Below, one piece after another: positions 1 to 6,686 of a DNA stretch of 11,941 nt. Positions within the stretch are counted from its first letter, which is position 1; each line of letters starts with the position of its first letter. Location of the stretch: the NCBI GenBank assembly GCA_002730985.1, contig PCBP01000057.1:1-11941 (forward strand), given 5' to 3'. The notes under the pieces are model-generated. The model was not told the origin of the DNA. It saw only the letters and a list, made by a program, of their open reading frames with translations, and searched no databases. Source of the DNA: Flavobacteriales bacterium. Its GTDB lineage: Bacteria > Bacteroidota > Bacteroidia > Flavobacteriales > BACL11. Made by a program: the position numbers and the translations under genes.

Positions 1-714
1 ATTAAGATAATTAACTCTAAACCATTTAATTTCTCACTCCACTTCCAAAGAATCCAACTTTCTCTGAGTGTTTTAAAGATGGATAATAATTATACTTTGG
101 CATTCTTTGAAGAGAAGATATCTTACTTAATAGAAGCCAATAAAATTATCAATGGCAGTATTAAGATACATATTAGTAGAAGAGGTAAAGGTAGATACTT
201 GCCAAGATCAAATGATCTAGATTTACTTATTAGTTTTATTAAAGGCAGTGAATATATAAGAAATGATGCTATTTCTTTATGTTTCTACGGGCAGGAATAT
301 AAAGGTGTTGGTTCTTTGTCAAATATTAAATCTTCCAATGCTTTAGTTTCAGTTCTAGCTTCAATATATGCCTATGAGAATAATTTCGATCATGCTGTCC
401 TATTAAATCATTTGGGCAATATTGTTGAGGCAGCACATGCTAACATCTTTATTGTAAAAAATCAGAAAATATACACACCGCCACTTACTGATGGTTGTGT
501 TGATGGAACTATGAGAAGATGGGTAATTACTGAATTAGATGTTTCTGAAAAATCAATTCTCCAAGATGAGATTCTAGATGCGGATGAGGTATTTGTTACT
601 AACGCAACAAGTGGGTTAGTCTCAGTAAAGATTATAGAAAATAATTCCTTTACATCTTTTAGTATAGCTAATTTTATTCAACAAAAGTTAATTAATTCAA
701 GCTTGGATCTTTAG
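1..714 (+). CDS. Class IV PLP-dependent aminotransferase (branched-chain aminotransferase / aminodeoxychorismate lyase family), 5'-truncated by the window edge
   Basis: The frame is open from base 1 to the TAG at 712-714 (237 residues). The Met codon at 79 is internal: the residues before it (FNFSLHFQRIQLSLSVLKM) match the region of the fold-type IV family that normally reads like H..R...S...L.M. About 40-50 N-terminal residues lie outside the window. The probable PLP-binding lysine is the codon at 328-330 (context NIKSSNAL). The glutamate that contacts the PLP pyridine nitrogen is at 427-429 (NIVEAAHANIF), followed by the family motif TPPLTDGCVDGTMRR. The family includes IlvE, D-amino acid aminotransferase and PabC. 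The motif YLPRSNDLDLLISF resembles the Bacteroidota branch, but the substrate cannot be fixed from this. The 3' end overlaps the convergent yqgE-type gene by 23 bp. PdxH, the maker of its PLP cofactor, is encoded about 600 bp away. Family call is firm; subtype is open. Confidence 0.88.
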   Translation: MKIINSKPFNFSLHFQRIQLSLSVLKMDNNYTLAFFEEKISYLIEANKIINGSIKIHISRRGKGRYLPRSNDLDLLISFIKGSEYIRNDAISLCFYGQEYKGVGSLSNIKSSNALVSVLASIYAYENNFDHAVLLNHLGNIVEAAHANIFIVKNQKIYTPPLTDGCVDGTMRRWVITELDVSEKSILQDEILDADEVFVTNATSGLVSVKIIENNSFTSFSIANFIQQKLINSSLDL

Positions 715-1243
715 GTATATTTGCCCAGATAGCATACTTTTCACTCTTGGTCTTTATTAGGTCGCTCCAAAGTTTCTCTGTAGAATTTTGCATACAAAGA
801 TTAATATTGGGTTCATGTGTTATCCAGCCATCTTTTTTAATTTCATGGTTTAACTGATCTTTTCCCCAGCCTGAGTATCCAGCAAAGAATCTTATATGAT
901 TTTTTGCGACCTTATCTTCAGTAATTAATCTTAGTACTTGATCGAAATCTCCACCCCAGTAGAGCCCTTTAATGACCTCTTGCGTATTTGGAATCATATT
1001 TCCTAATGTATGAATAAAATGAATAGCATTCTTCTGAACTGGACCTCCAATGTATATAGGAAAGTTATTTGATGGTATATCATCTATTATCTGATTTAAG
1101 TCAGTTTTACTAGCTTGGTTTAATATCAATCCTACACTCTCACTATTAGTATGATGTGTAATTAGGACAACACTTTTGAAAAATACTGGATCACTTAAAG
1201 ATGGCTCGGAAATTAATAATTGACCTTTCTTGATATTAAGCAT
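692..1243 (-). CDS. YqgE/AlgH family protein (DUF179)
   Basis: This 183-residue protein has the usual length and all the signature blocks of the YqgE/AlgH family. These are GQLLISEPSL (residues 7-16), a HHTNSESVGLILN stretch (about 30-42), IGGPV (65-69), WGGDF (96-100) and FFAGYSGWGKDQL (119-131), followed by a conserved DGW. No signal peptide or membrane segment is visible, so it should be cytoplasmic. The biochemical role of the family is unresolved; the AlgH name comes from a Pseudomonas alginate regulation phenotype and should not be transferred as a function. The ATG at 1243 is supported because the GQL motif starts right after it. The gene is convergent with the aminotransferase (23-bp overlap of 3' ends) and divergent from pdxH (57-bp gap). 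Confidence 0.93.
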   Translation of the reverse strand: MLNIKKGQLLISEPSLSDPVFFKSVVLITHHTNSESVGLILNQASKTDLNQIIDDIPSNNFPIYIGGPVQKNAIHFIHTLGNMIPNTQEVIKGLYWGGDFDQVLRLITEDKVAKNHIRFFAGYSGWGKDQLNHEIKKDGWITHEPNINLCMQNSTEKLWSDLIKTKSEKYAIWANIPKDPSLN

Positions 1244-1260
1244 AATTTAAGATATCTTTG
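1230..1260 (+). promoter_or_regulatory. Bacteroidota-type promoter for pdxH
   Basis: A -33 type TTG at 1230-1232 is followed, after 20 nt, by TATCTTTG at 1253-1260, a perfect match to the Bacteroidota -7 element TAnnTTTG. Transcription would start near 1266, giving a leader of about 35 nt before the pdxH ATG at 1301. The -33 element lies inside the first codons of the divergent yqgE-type gene. This is the best-formed promoter in the window by consensus and spacing, but there is no experimental support. Confidence 0.55.
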
Positions 1261-1290
1261 TTAAAGTTTTGTTAATATATAATTTGATAG

Positions 1291-1298
1291 CAAATATA
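1291..1298 (-). promoter_or_regulatory. Candidate -7 element for the yqgE-type gene
   Basis: On the minus strand this reads TATATTTG, matching TAnnTTTG, and lies 47 bp upstream of the ATG at 1243. No TTG was found at the usual 19-21 nt spacing, so only half of the promoter is supported. It ends just before the divergent pdxH start codon, so the two promoters face each other across this gap. Confidence 0.3.
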
Positions 1299-1300
1299 TA

Positions 1301-1936
1301 ATGGATTTAAAAAATATGAGATCAGATTATCAGAAATCAAAGATTAATTTTGATAATTTAGATGACAATCCTATTACTTTCTTCCTTAAGTGGTTTCATG
1401 AGGCTTTAGAAATTAGTGATAATGAGGCGAATGCTTGTGTTTTGTCTACCGTTTCTTCTGACCATAAGCCATCTTCACGGGTAGTATTGTTAAAAAATAT
1501 AAATGATAGAGGATTCACTTTCTTTACCAATTTTGAGAGTGAAAAGTCAATTGATATTGAGAATAATAAGAATGTGGCGCTTAATTTTTATTGGCCAGAA
1601 TTAGAAAGACAAGTAAGGATAAGTGGGGAGGCAGATAAAATAAATCACAAGGATTCGGATGCTTATTTTAGAAGCAGACCAAGAACAAGTCAGTTAGGAA
1701 CATGGTTAAGCAATCAAAGCACTTCAATTAGTTTAGATCACAATTTTACAGAATCATTAACGAAATTAGAAGCTAAATTTAAAGGGAAGGAGGTTATTCG
1801 GCCTTCACACTGGGGTGGTTATTGTATTGATGTTGATAAGATAGAGTTTTGGCAAGGAAGACCTTCTAGATTCCACGATAGAGTTTTGTATGAATTTGAT
1901 ACAGATAATTGGAGTAAAAGGAGGCTGGCTCCCTAA
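1301..1936 (+). CDS. pdxH: Pyridoxamine 5'-phosphate oxidase
   Basis: FMN-dependent oxidation of pyridoxine/pyridoxamine 5'-phosphate to pyridoxal 5'-phosphate, the last step of PLP formation and salvage, in the cytoplasm. The 211 residues are full length for the family. Visible motifs are the FMN-binding RVVLLK (60-65), FTFFTNFESEK (72-82), RQVRISGEADKI (103-114), YFRSRPRTSQLGTWLSNQS (122-140), RPSHWGGY (167-174), EFWQGRPSRFHDR (182-194) and the terminal RLAP (208-211) seen in E. coli PdxH. The ATG at 1301 gives the expected N-terminus beginning MDLKNMRSDY. No Shine-Dalgarno is visible, which is normal for Bacteroidota. It forms its own unit with a promoter at 1230-1260 and a hairpin with a T-run after the stop. 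Confidence 0.97.
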   Translation: MDLKNMRSDYQKSKINFDNLDDNPITFFLKWFHEALEISDNEANACVLSTVSSDHKPSSRVVLLKNINDRGFTFFTNFESEKSIDIENNKNVALNFYWPELERQVRISGEADKINHKDSDAYFRSRPRTSQLGTWLSNQSTSISLDHNFTESLTKLEAKFKGKEVIRPSHWGGYCIDVDKIEFWQGRPSRFHDRVLYEFDTDNWSKRRLAP

Positions 1937-1951
1937 TATCACTTCCATCTT

Positions 1952-1979
1952 AGATTAAGCAAAATAATCTTATTTTTTT
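1952..1979 (+). terminator. Probable intrinsic terminator of pdxH
   Basis: A 6-bp perfect stem AGATTA (1952-1957) / TAATCT (1965-1970) with a 7-nt loop is followed by ATTTTTTT (1972-1979), starting 15 nt after the pdxH stop. The stem is short and AT-rich, so strength is uncertain. The T-run overlaps the last codons and stop of the convergent bTHX gene. The minus-strand side has no T-run, so it would not serve bTHX well. Confidence 0.45.
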
Positions 1980-2152
1980 GCAGTCGTTTTTTTCTTTACT
2001 GTTATTTTCTTTTTAGGCTCTGCTTTCTTTTTAGGCTCTGCTTTCTTTTTGGTAGGAACAATAACCGCTACATCAGTCTTCCTAGGTCTGGAAACTCCAT
2101 AGCTTCCTCTGAATATTTTACCTTTTCTTGATTTTTTATCTCCTCTTCCCAT
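1970..2152 (-). CDS. 30S ribosomal protein bTHX (THX family), Lys-rich tail
   Basis: A 60-residue, very basic protein. Its N-terminal MGRGDKKSRKGKIFRGSYG followed by V-S-R-P-R-K matches the Bacteroidota bTHX family (typically M-G-K-G-D-K-K-x-x-x-G-K-I-x-x-G-S-Y-G-x-x-R-P). bTHX is a small peptide that sits in the head of the 30S subunit in Thermus and stabilises rRNA folds. The C-terminal half is low complexity: KKKAEP occurs twice in tandem, then KKKITVKKKTTAKK. This tail is probably disordered and RNA-contacting (inference). The gene lies 32 bp downstream of trmH and could be read from the fmt-trmH message, but it has its own candidate -7 element at 2170-2177. Its 3' end is convergent with pdxH. 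Confidence 0.85.
   Translation of the reverse strand: MGRGDKKSRKGKIFRGSYGVSRPRKTDVAVIVPTKKKAEPKKKAEPKKKITVKKKTTAKK
2013..2048 (-). repeat. 18-bp tandem repeat (two perfect copies) inside the bTHX gene
   Basis: The unit TTAGGCTCTGCTTTCTTT (plus strand) occurs at 2013-2030 and again at 2031-2048, with a partial third copy of its 3' end at 2006-2012. Each copy encodes the hexapeptide KKKAEP in frame, so copy-number change would lengthen or shorten the basic tail without a frameshift. Confidence 0.9.
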
Positions 2153-2169
2153 GTTAGATTTATTTTTTA

Positions 2170-2177
2170 CAAAGATA
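2170..2177 (-). promoter_or_regulatory. Candidate -7 element for the bTHX gene
   Basis: The minus strand reads TATCTTTG, a perfect TAnnTTTG match, with its downstream edge 17 nt before the bTHX ATG (2152). It sits in the 32-bp gap after trmH. No TTG is present at the expected spacing inside the trmH end, so support is partial. Confidence 0.35.
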
Positions 2178-2184
2178 TAAATTA

Positions 2185-2868
2185 TTATTTAGCGTATTTC
2201 TCGAGGTACTTTTTTTCAATTTCTGGTGCTGCTTTAATGCTGTTTCTTAACCACTGTAGCATCACCTTATTTTGCTGATCCATTGGTAGTCCCCAGTCAA
2301 TATCAGATCTTCGCATTTTATAGGTTAGATGTTGCAGCGATAATGATACTGAAACCGAAATGTTATAACTTTCAGTAAATCCATACATTGGTATTTTCAT
2401 TTTTTTATCTGCAAGTTCTAATGTTTGTTTGCTACATCCTTTCACTTCAGATCCAAAAAATAGAGCTATTTTCTTTTCTGTTATGTCTAGATCATATAGA
2501 CTACAATCTGTTTCATGTGGAGTAGTAGCAATTATCTGATACCCTTCTGCTCTTAGTTTCTTAATAGCTTCTATACTATTATGTTTATATTGATTATATC
2601 TTTTTGTTGTGATCCATTTTTCTGCACCCATCGAAACTTCCGAATCATCATTAAAGAAGTTATCATTCTCTATTATATGTACATCCTGTATCCCAAAACA
2701 ATCTGCTGATCTTATTGATGCAGAGATATTTCTTCCTTGAAAGATATTCTCAAGTACGATGGTAAGGTGCTGGGTTCTTTCTTTAATTTTTGCTTCAAAA
2801 AGTTCGCGTCTTTCCTTAACTACAAACTCTTTAAGATGCTCTGCTATTTCATGAGTTAATATACTCAT
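2185..2868 (-). CDS. trmH: TrmH-family tRNA/rRNA 2'-O-ribose methyltransferase (probable tRNA guanosine-18 methyltransferase)
   Basis: SAM-dependent SPOUT (knotted) methyltransferase. The three SpoU motifs are present: motif 1 as VLENIFQGRNISASIRSADC (residues 38-57, with catalytic-type Arg53), motif 2 as ALFFGSEVKG (135-144) and motif 3 as IPMYGFTESYNISVSVS (159-175), which forms the SAM-binding trefoil knot. The 227-residue length, N-terminal helical segment (RRELFEAKIKERTQHLTIVLEN) and C-terminal helical tail match E. coli TrmH, which methylates G18 in the tRNA D-loop, rather than the longer RlmB. The ATG at 2868 overlaps the fmt stop as ATGA, so translation is probably coupled. The assignment to Gm18 is by similarity of layout; other SpoU targets remain possible. 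Confidence 0.88.
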   Translation of the reverse strand: MSILTHEIAEHLKEFVVKERRELFEAKIKERTQHLTIVLENIFQGRNISASIRSADCFGIQDVHIIENDNFFNDDSEVSMGAEKWITTKRYNQYKHNSIEAIKKLRAEGYQIIATTPHETDCSLYDLDITEKKIALFFGSEVKGCSKQTLELADKKMKIPMYGFTESYNISVSVSLSLQHLTYKMRRSDIDWGLPMDQQNKVMLQWLRNSIKAAPEIEKKYLEKYAK

Positions 2869-3842
2869 GCTATTTTGTGATCTTTGTTTATCTTTCTTCC
2901 TTGGAGAAATTTTTGGATTGTCATAGGCTTCTTCCCTTCTACTTGTAGATTTAGAATAGAAATTGCATCTTTATTGGTAATTATATGTAAGTAGGTTTTA
3001 TTGTCCGTTTTAATAGTTAGCGGATTTATTGATTCTGATTTAACAACCTCTGTTAAATGCAATTTAATTCTTTTCTTATTGACGTATTTTTCTTCTAGGA
3101 AAAACCAGGCTGAGGGACAAATTGCTACATCTTTTAGCATGGTGTTTTCATCTATGAATGGGGAAAGGCCTCTTACTAAGTTGTGAATATCAACAGCTGA
3201 TTTATTCCAATTAATTTTCAGTAGTTCTTTTGTTAGTTTGGGAGCGTCTATGATGACTTTATCAGATTGTTGCCTTTGCTCTACTGAATTATCTTTAATC
3301 GAATTGATGGTGCTAACAAGAAGATCATTGCTTTTATCTACTAATATTTCATGTAATTGTCCAGCTGTAGTTTTATTAGTTATTTTAACTCTACTTTGTT
3401 GAATAATTGGACCTGAGTCAATATTATTGTCAATGAAGAAAGTGCTAATTCCAGTCTCTTTCTCCCCATTAATTAGCACCCTATTTATTGGCGCTGCACC
3501 TCTGTATTTAGGCAGCAATGAGGTGTGAAGGTTTATAGTTCCTTTTGATGGTATTTCCCAAACAATTTCAGGAAGCATCCTAAAAGCTACGACAACAAAT
3601 AATTCTGCTTGGAGAACTTTAAGTGCAGAGACAAACTCACTGGACCTTAATCTTTCAGGTTGTAAAACAGGTATATTCTTTTCTAGTGCAACTTCTTTAA
3701 CTGCGCAATTTTTCAGATCTTTTCCTCTGCCCTTTTTACTGTCAGGGGGAGTCACAACTCCAACTATCTCATATTGACTATCAATCAAATATCTTAGGTT
3801 GTTTGCAGCAAAACTTGGTGTTCCAAAAAAAATGATTTTCAT
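2865..3842 (-). CDS. fmt: Methionyl-tRNA formyltransferase
   Basis: Transfers a formyl group from 10-formyl-tetrahydrofolate to Met-tRNA(fMet) for initiation. The 325 residues contain the N-terminal formyltransferase fold starting MKIIFFGTPSFAA, the signature SLLPKYRGAAPIN (108-120) and the catalytic triad equivalents Asn104, His106 (NLHTSLLP) and Asp142 (FIDNNIDSGPII). The C-terminal OB-like tRNA-binding domain follows at roughly 205-315 (APKLTKELLKINW...RGLSPFI). It is first in a leftward unit with trmH (4-bp ATGA overlap), perhaps also with bTHX. The usual def partner is not adjacent. A -7 element sits only 4 nt upstream of the ATG, so the message may have little or no leader. Confidence 0.96.
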   Translation of the reverse strand: MKIIFFGTPSFAANNLRYLIDSQYEIVGVVTPPDSKKGRGKDLKNCAVKEVALEKNIPVLQPERLRSSEFVSALKVLQAELFVVVAFRMLPEIVWEIPSKGTINLHTSLLPKYRGAAPINRVLINGEKETGISTFFIDNNIDSGPIIQQSRVKITNKTTAGQLHEILVDKSNDLLVSTINSIKDNSVEQRQQSDKVIIDAPKLTKELLKINWNKSAVDIHNLVRGLSPFIDENTMLKDVAICPSAWFFLEEKYVNKKRIKLHLTEVVKSESINPLTIKTDNKTYLHIITNKDAISILNLQVEGKKPMTIQKFLQGRKINKDHKIA

Positions 3843-3846
3843 AAGA

Positions 3847-3854
3847 CAAATTTA
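3847..3854 (-). promoter_or_regulatory. Candidate -7 element for fmt
   Basis: The minus strand reads TAAATTTG, matching TAnnTTTG, with only 4 nt between it and the fmt ATG (3842). A TTTG at 3878-3881 could act as the -33 element, but the 23-nt spacing is at the long end. If used, transcription would begin at or next to the start codon. Confidence 0.35.
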
Positions 3855-3907
3855 TCTTTTCCGTTGATATTTGCTGCCAAATCTGGTAATTTATTTCTAT
3901 TAACTAG

Positions 3908-3925
3908 AGATAATATAGATTATCT
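3908..3925. terminator. Perfect AT-rich hairpin in the recQ-fmt gap (weak terminator candidate)
   Basis: AGATAAT (3908-3914) and ATTATCT (3919-3925) form a perfect 7-bp stem with a 4-nt loop (ATAG), 6 bp beyond the recQ stop. The T-rich flank lies on the plus-strand side (3927-3940), the wrong side for ending recQ transcription, so termination is only one possibility. It is the only clear inverted repeat in this 89-bp gap. Confidence 0.3.
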
Positions 3926-3931
3926 AATTTT

Positions 3932-5650
3932 TTATTTTTTTGGATGCTTATACTTTACTATACATACATCGCATATGCTACATTCTTCTGATTCCATTTC
4001 GCCAAAATATTGTAGTAAGAGTTGGCTTCTGCAGATATCCTTCTTTTTTATATAATTTACAATATGCTGTAACTTTTCATTTTCATAGATCTTTCTTTCT
4101 TCCCATTTCTTTTTGTTGACTTGCAGATGGTCTAAATCTTGCCGAACTTGCAGAAATGTAAGTTGTGAAAGATTATTTTCCTCTTGATATTCTAGTATGT
4201 CTAATTGTTGTAGCTTAATTAGTATTTCTCTCACATTATTAACTGAGCTATTTAGTTGGGTTGCAATTTTTTCTTCGTTAATTACAACAAGATGATTCAA
4301 AATATTACTATGAGATCTTAATAGTAATTTTATAAAAGAATCATAAAGTTTATTTGTTATTTGGAATCTGTATAGATCTGTAATAGTAGTTGTGATTTTT
4401 ACTTTTGAAGGTGAGTGTATCCCGTCAGAAAGCTTTACTTTCTCTTCTTTTTCTAGATATTTAAGGATATTGTATACCTTCAATATATTTATCTTATATC
4501 TTTCACTAAATGCTACAATATTGAAAGGAATTGGGTCCTCAGGGAAATCACCTACAGCGATTTGAAGATAATTTGCTATATTTTGATAGCCTTCTACTAT
4601 TTCATCTATCTTTGGGTACTTTAATTTTAGTAAGTCTTCCTGTTTACTAATGTCACTATTGTTTGCAAGCAAATATGCATAGGCTGTTTTTCCATTTCTG
4701 CCAGCCCTTCCTGCCTCTTGGAAATAAGCTTCAATTGTAGATGGCAAATCCATATGTACGACAAGTTTAACATCTTCTTTGTCAATCCCCATCCCAAATG
4801 CATTGGTGGCAACCATGATTCTTGTCTGATTATTAGTCCAGTCTGCTTGTCTTTTGGTCCTAACCTCAGATGGTAAACCACCATGATAGTAGTTGACAGA
4901 GAGGCTATTATTAATCAGGAAGTTAGTTAGATTTTTAGCTTTTTTTCTAGTGCCTACATAAATGATTGCAGAACTCTTTATTTTATTCAACACTTTGAGT
5001 AATCTAGAATTCTTATCTTCAATATTATCAACTATATACGACATATTACCTCTGAAGAATGAGGATTGTATTAAATTTTCTTCTTTAAACAGAAGATTGT
5101 TTTGGATATCCTTGATTACATTATTAGTAGCAGTGGCAGTTAGCGCTAATATTGGCGTCTCATCTATGATTTTTCTTATCTCGAAGATATGACGGTAAGA
5201 GGGTCTGAAATTATGCCCCCATTCTGATATACAGTGAGCTTCATCAATTGCAATCAGGTTGATATTCATTTCTTTAATTCGGCTTTGTACTAGATTGTTA
5301 TGTAATCTTTCAGGAGATAAGTATAGGAATTTTACGCCACCATAGATACAATTAGTTAGTGCTGTATCGATTTCAGAATAATGCATATCACTAGTTATAG
5401 ATACTGATTTTATCCCTTTTGACTGTAAGTGTCTGATTTGATCATTCATTAGAGCAATAAGTGGGGAAATAACTAAACATGTTCCTTCTTGCATAAGAGT
5501 AGGAATCTGGTAGCAGATAGATTTTCCGCCACCAGTTGGCAATATAGCAAGTGTGTCCTTCTTTTGGAGCACTTGTTCTATAACTTCTTCTTGTTTTAAG
5601 CGAAACTGAGTGTGCCCCCAATATTTTATTAATACATCAGTTATTTTCAT
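3932..5650 (-). CDS. RecQ-family ATP-dependent 3'-5' DNA helicase (short form)
   Basis: A superfamily 2 helicase. In the 572-residue product from the ATG at 5650, the Walker A is PTGGGKS (38-44), motif II is DEAH (136-139) within the RecQ signature DEAHCISEWGHNFRPSY, TATAT follows near 172, and motif VI is QEAGRAGRNG (311-320). The RecQ zinc cysteines are Cys540, 557, 560 and 563, with the 17-3-3 spacing of E. coli RecQ. Unlike E. coli RecQ, where the zinc site directly follows the helicase lobes, here about 200 residues with winged-helix-like stretches intervene and the zinc site is at the extreme C-terminus. There is no HRDC domain. This resembles the RecQ form common in Bacteroidota (from memory). 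An in-frame TTG at 5659 extends it by three residues, but it overlaps the -7 element, so the ATG is preferred. Likely role is recombination and fork repair. Confidence 0.92.
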   Translation of the reverse strand: MKITDVLIKYWGHTQFRLKQEEVIEQVLQKKDTLAILPTGGGKSICYQIPTLMQEGTCLVISPLIALMNDQIRHLQSKGIKSVSITSDMHYSEIDTALTNCIYGGVKFLYLSPERLHNNLVQSRIKEMNINLIAIDEAHCISEWGHNFRPSYRHIFEIRKIIDETPILALTATATNNVIKDIQNNLLFKEENLIQSSFFRGNMSYIVDNIEDKNSRLLKVLNKIKSSAIIYVGTRKKAKNLTNFLINNSLSVNYYHGGLPSEVRTKRQADWTNNQTRIMVATNAFGMGIDKEDVKLVVHMDLPSTIEAYFQEAGRAGRNGKTAYAYLLANNSDISKQEDLLKLKYPKIDEIVEGYQNIANYLQIAVGDFPEDPIPFNIVAFSERYKINILKVYNILKYLEKEEKVKLSDGIHSPSKVKITTTITDLYRFQITNKLYDSFIKLLLRSHSNILNHLVVINEEKIATQLNSSVNNVREILIKLQQLDILEYQEENNLSQLTFLQVRQDLDHLQVNKKKWEERKIYENEKLQHIVNYIKKKDICRSQLLLQYFGEMESEECSICDVCIVKYKHPKK

Positions 5651-5656
5651 CAGAAC

Positions 5657-5664
5657 CAAAAGTA
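5657..5664 (-). promoter_or_regulatory. Candidate -7 element for recQ
   Basis: The minus strand reads TACTTTTG, matching TAnnTTTG, 6 nt upstream of the ATG at 5650. No TTG is found at the usual distance; the closest is CTG at 5686-5688. Its position argues that the in-frame TTG at 5659 is not the start codon. Confidence 0.33.
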
Positions 5665-5665
5665 C

Positions 5666-5704
5666 AAAATAAAAAATACCTCTAGCAGATGGAAGTTTTT
5701 AGAG
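5666..5704 (-). terminator. Possible intrinsic terminator after trxB
   Basis: Read on the minus strand, CTCTA (5704-5700) and TAGAG (5684-5680) can pair as a 5-bp stem around a 15-nt loop, followed by GTATTTTTTATTTT (5679-5666). It begins 16 nt after the trxB stop and precedes the recQ start. The stem is short, so this is tentative. It would end the receptor-DUF4249-trxB operon and set recQ apart as its own unit. Confidence 0.35.
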
Positions 5705-5720
5705 TTAGGTTTATAGCCTT

Positions 5721-6668
5721 TTATTTATGATCAGCTAAGAATCGTTCAGCATCCAAGGCAGCCATGCATCCAGTCCCAGCTGATGTTACTGCTTGGCGAT
5801 ATACATGGTCGGCTACATCACCTGCAGCAAAGACACCTGGTATTTTAGTCTTAGAGCTACCTGCCTCAATAATTAGATATCCATTCTCATCCATTTCTAA
5901 TTGTCCTTTAAATAGATCAGTATTTGGTTTGTGCCCAATGGCTACAAAGAAACCTGAGGCTGGAATAGTAATTTCTTCATTATTTTTATTATTCACAGCA
6001 GTTACGCTTTGAACTCCTATGGCTCCAGGCTCCCCATTAATACTTTTAGTTTCATGATTGAAAAGAATTTCAAGATTTGGGGTATTAAACACCCTATGTT
6101 GCATCGCCTTAGAAGCTCTCATTTCATCTCTACGAACTAACATAGTCACTTTAGTACACATTTTTGCAAGATAAGTAGCTTCTTCGGCAGCAGTATCTCC
6201 TGCGCCAACCACTACAACCTCCTTGCCTTTGTAAAAGAATCCATCACAAGTTGCACAAGCAGACACACCATATCCATTTAATCTTTCCTCATCTTTCATT
6301 CCTAGCCATTTAGCAGAAGCACCTGTTGCAATAATAACAGTTTTTGCAAGTAGGTTAGTTGACTCATCAATTTCAACTTTAAATGGGCGATTAGAGAAGT
6401 CTACTTTCGTGACCATTCCCCATCTAGTATCTGTTCCAAATCTTTCAGCTTGAGCTTTAAAGTCTTCCATCATTTCAGGTCCCATGACTCCATCTTTATA
6501 GCCAGGATAATTGTCAACATCAGTAGTTGTGGTTAACTGTCCTCCTGGTTGTAATCCTTGAATAACAACTGGTTTCATATCTGCTCTTGCCGCATAGATT
6601 GCTGCGGTATAGCCAGCAGGACCAGAGCCAATTATTAGTACTTCTACTTTTTCAATTTCTTTATTCAT
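5721..6668 (-). CDS. trxB: Thioredoxin reductase (NADPH)
   Basis: FAD flavoenzyme that passes electrons from NADPH to thioredoxin in the cytoplasm. The 315 residues show the FAD-binding GSGPAG (14-19), TTTTDVDNYPG (47-56), the redox-active CATC (Cys138 and Cys141, in SACATCDG), the NADPH-binding VVGAGDTAAEEA (153-164) with the VRRDEMRAS stretch (178-186) whose arginines favour NADPH, and the C-terminal FAD motif GVFAAGDVADHVYRQAVTSA (278-297). Length and motifs are typical of low-molecular-weight bacterial TrxB. It starts 18 nt after the DUF4249 stop and has no evident promoter of its own in that gap, so it is probably the last gene of the receptor operon. Confidence 0.97.
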   Translation of the reverse strand: MNKEIEKVEVLIIGSGPAGYTAAIYAARADMKPVVIQGLQPGGQLTTTTDVDNYPGYKDGVMGPEMMEDFKAQAERFGTDTRWGMVTKVDFSNRPFKVEIDESTNLLAKTVIIATGASAKWLGMKDEERLNGYGVSACATCDGFFYKGKEVVVVGAGDTAAEEATYLAKMCTKVTMLVRRDEMRASKAMQHRVFNTPNLEILFNHETKSINGEPGAIGVQSVTAVNNKNNEEITIPASGFFVAIGHKPNTDLFKGQLEMDENGYLIIEAGSSKTKIPGVFAAGDVADHVYRQAVTSAGTGCMAALDAERFLADHK

Positions 6669-6686
6669 TTTTCATTTTTTTGAAAA

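Noticed and set aside
3864..4055. A plus-strand frame covering the fmt-recQ gap and the recQ 3' end
   Set aside because: Most of it is antisense to the recQ zinc region, and its translation looks like AT-rich filler without a domain or a start signal.
4627..4884. An 85-residue minus-strand frame within recQ
   Set aside because: It is a same-strand shadow in another frame over helicase motifs V-VI, which are intact in the recQ frame.
5651..5659. TTG at 5659 as the recQ start
   Set aside because: It would add three residues of no family similarity and overlaps the candidate -7 element. ATG at 5650 gives the normal N-terminus.
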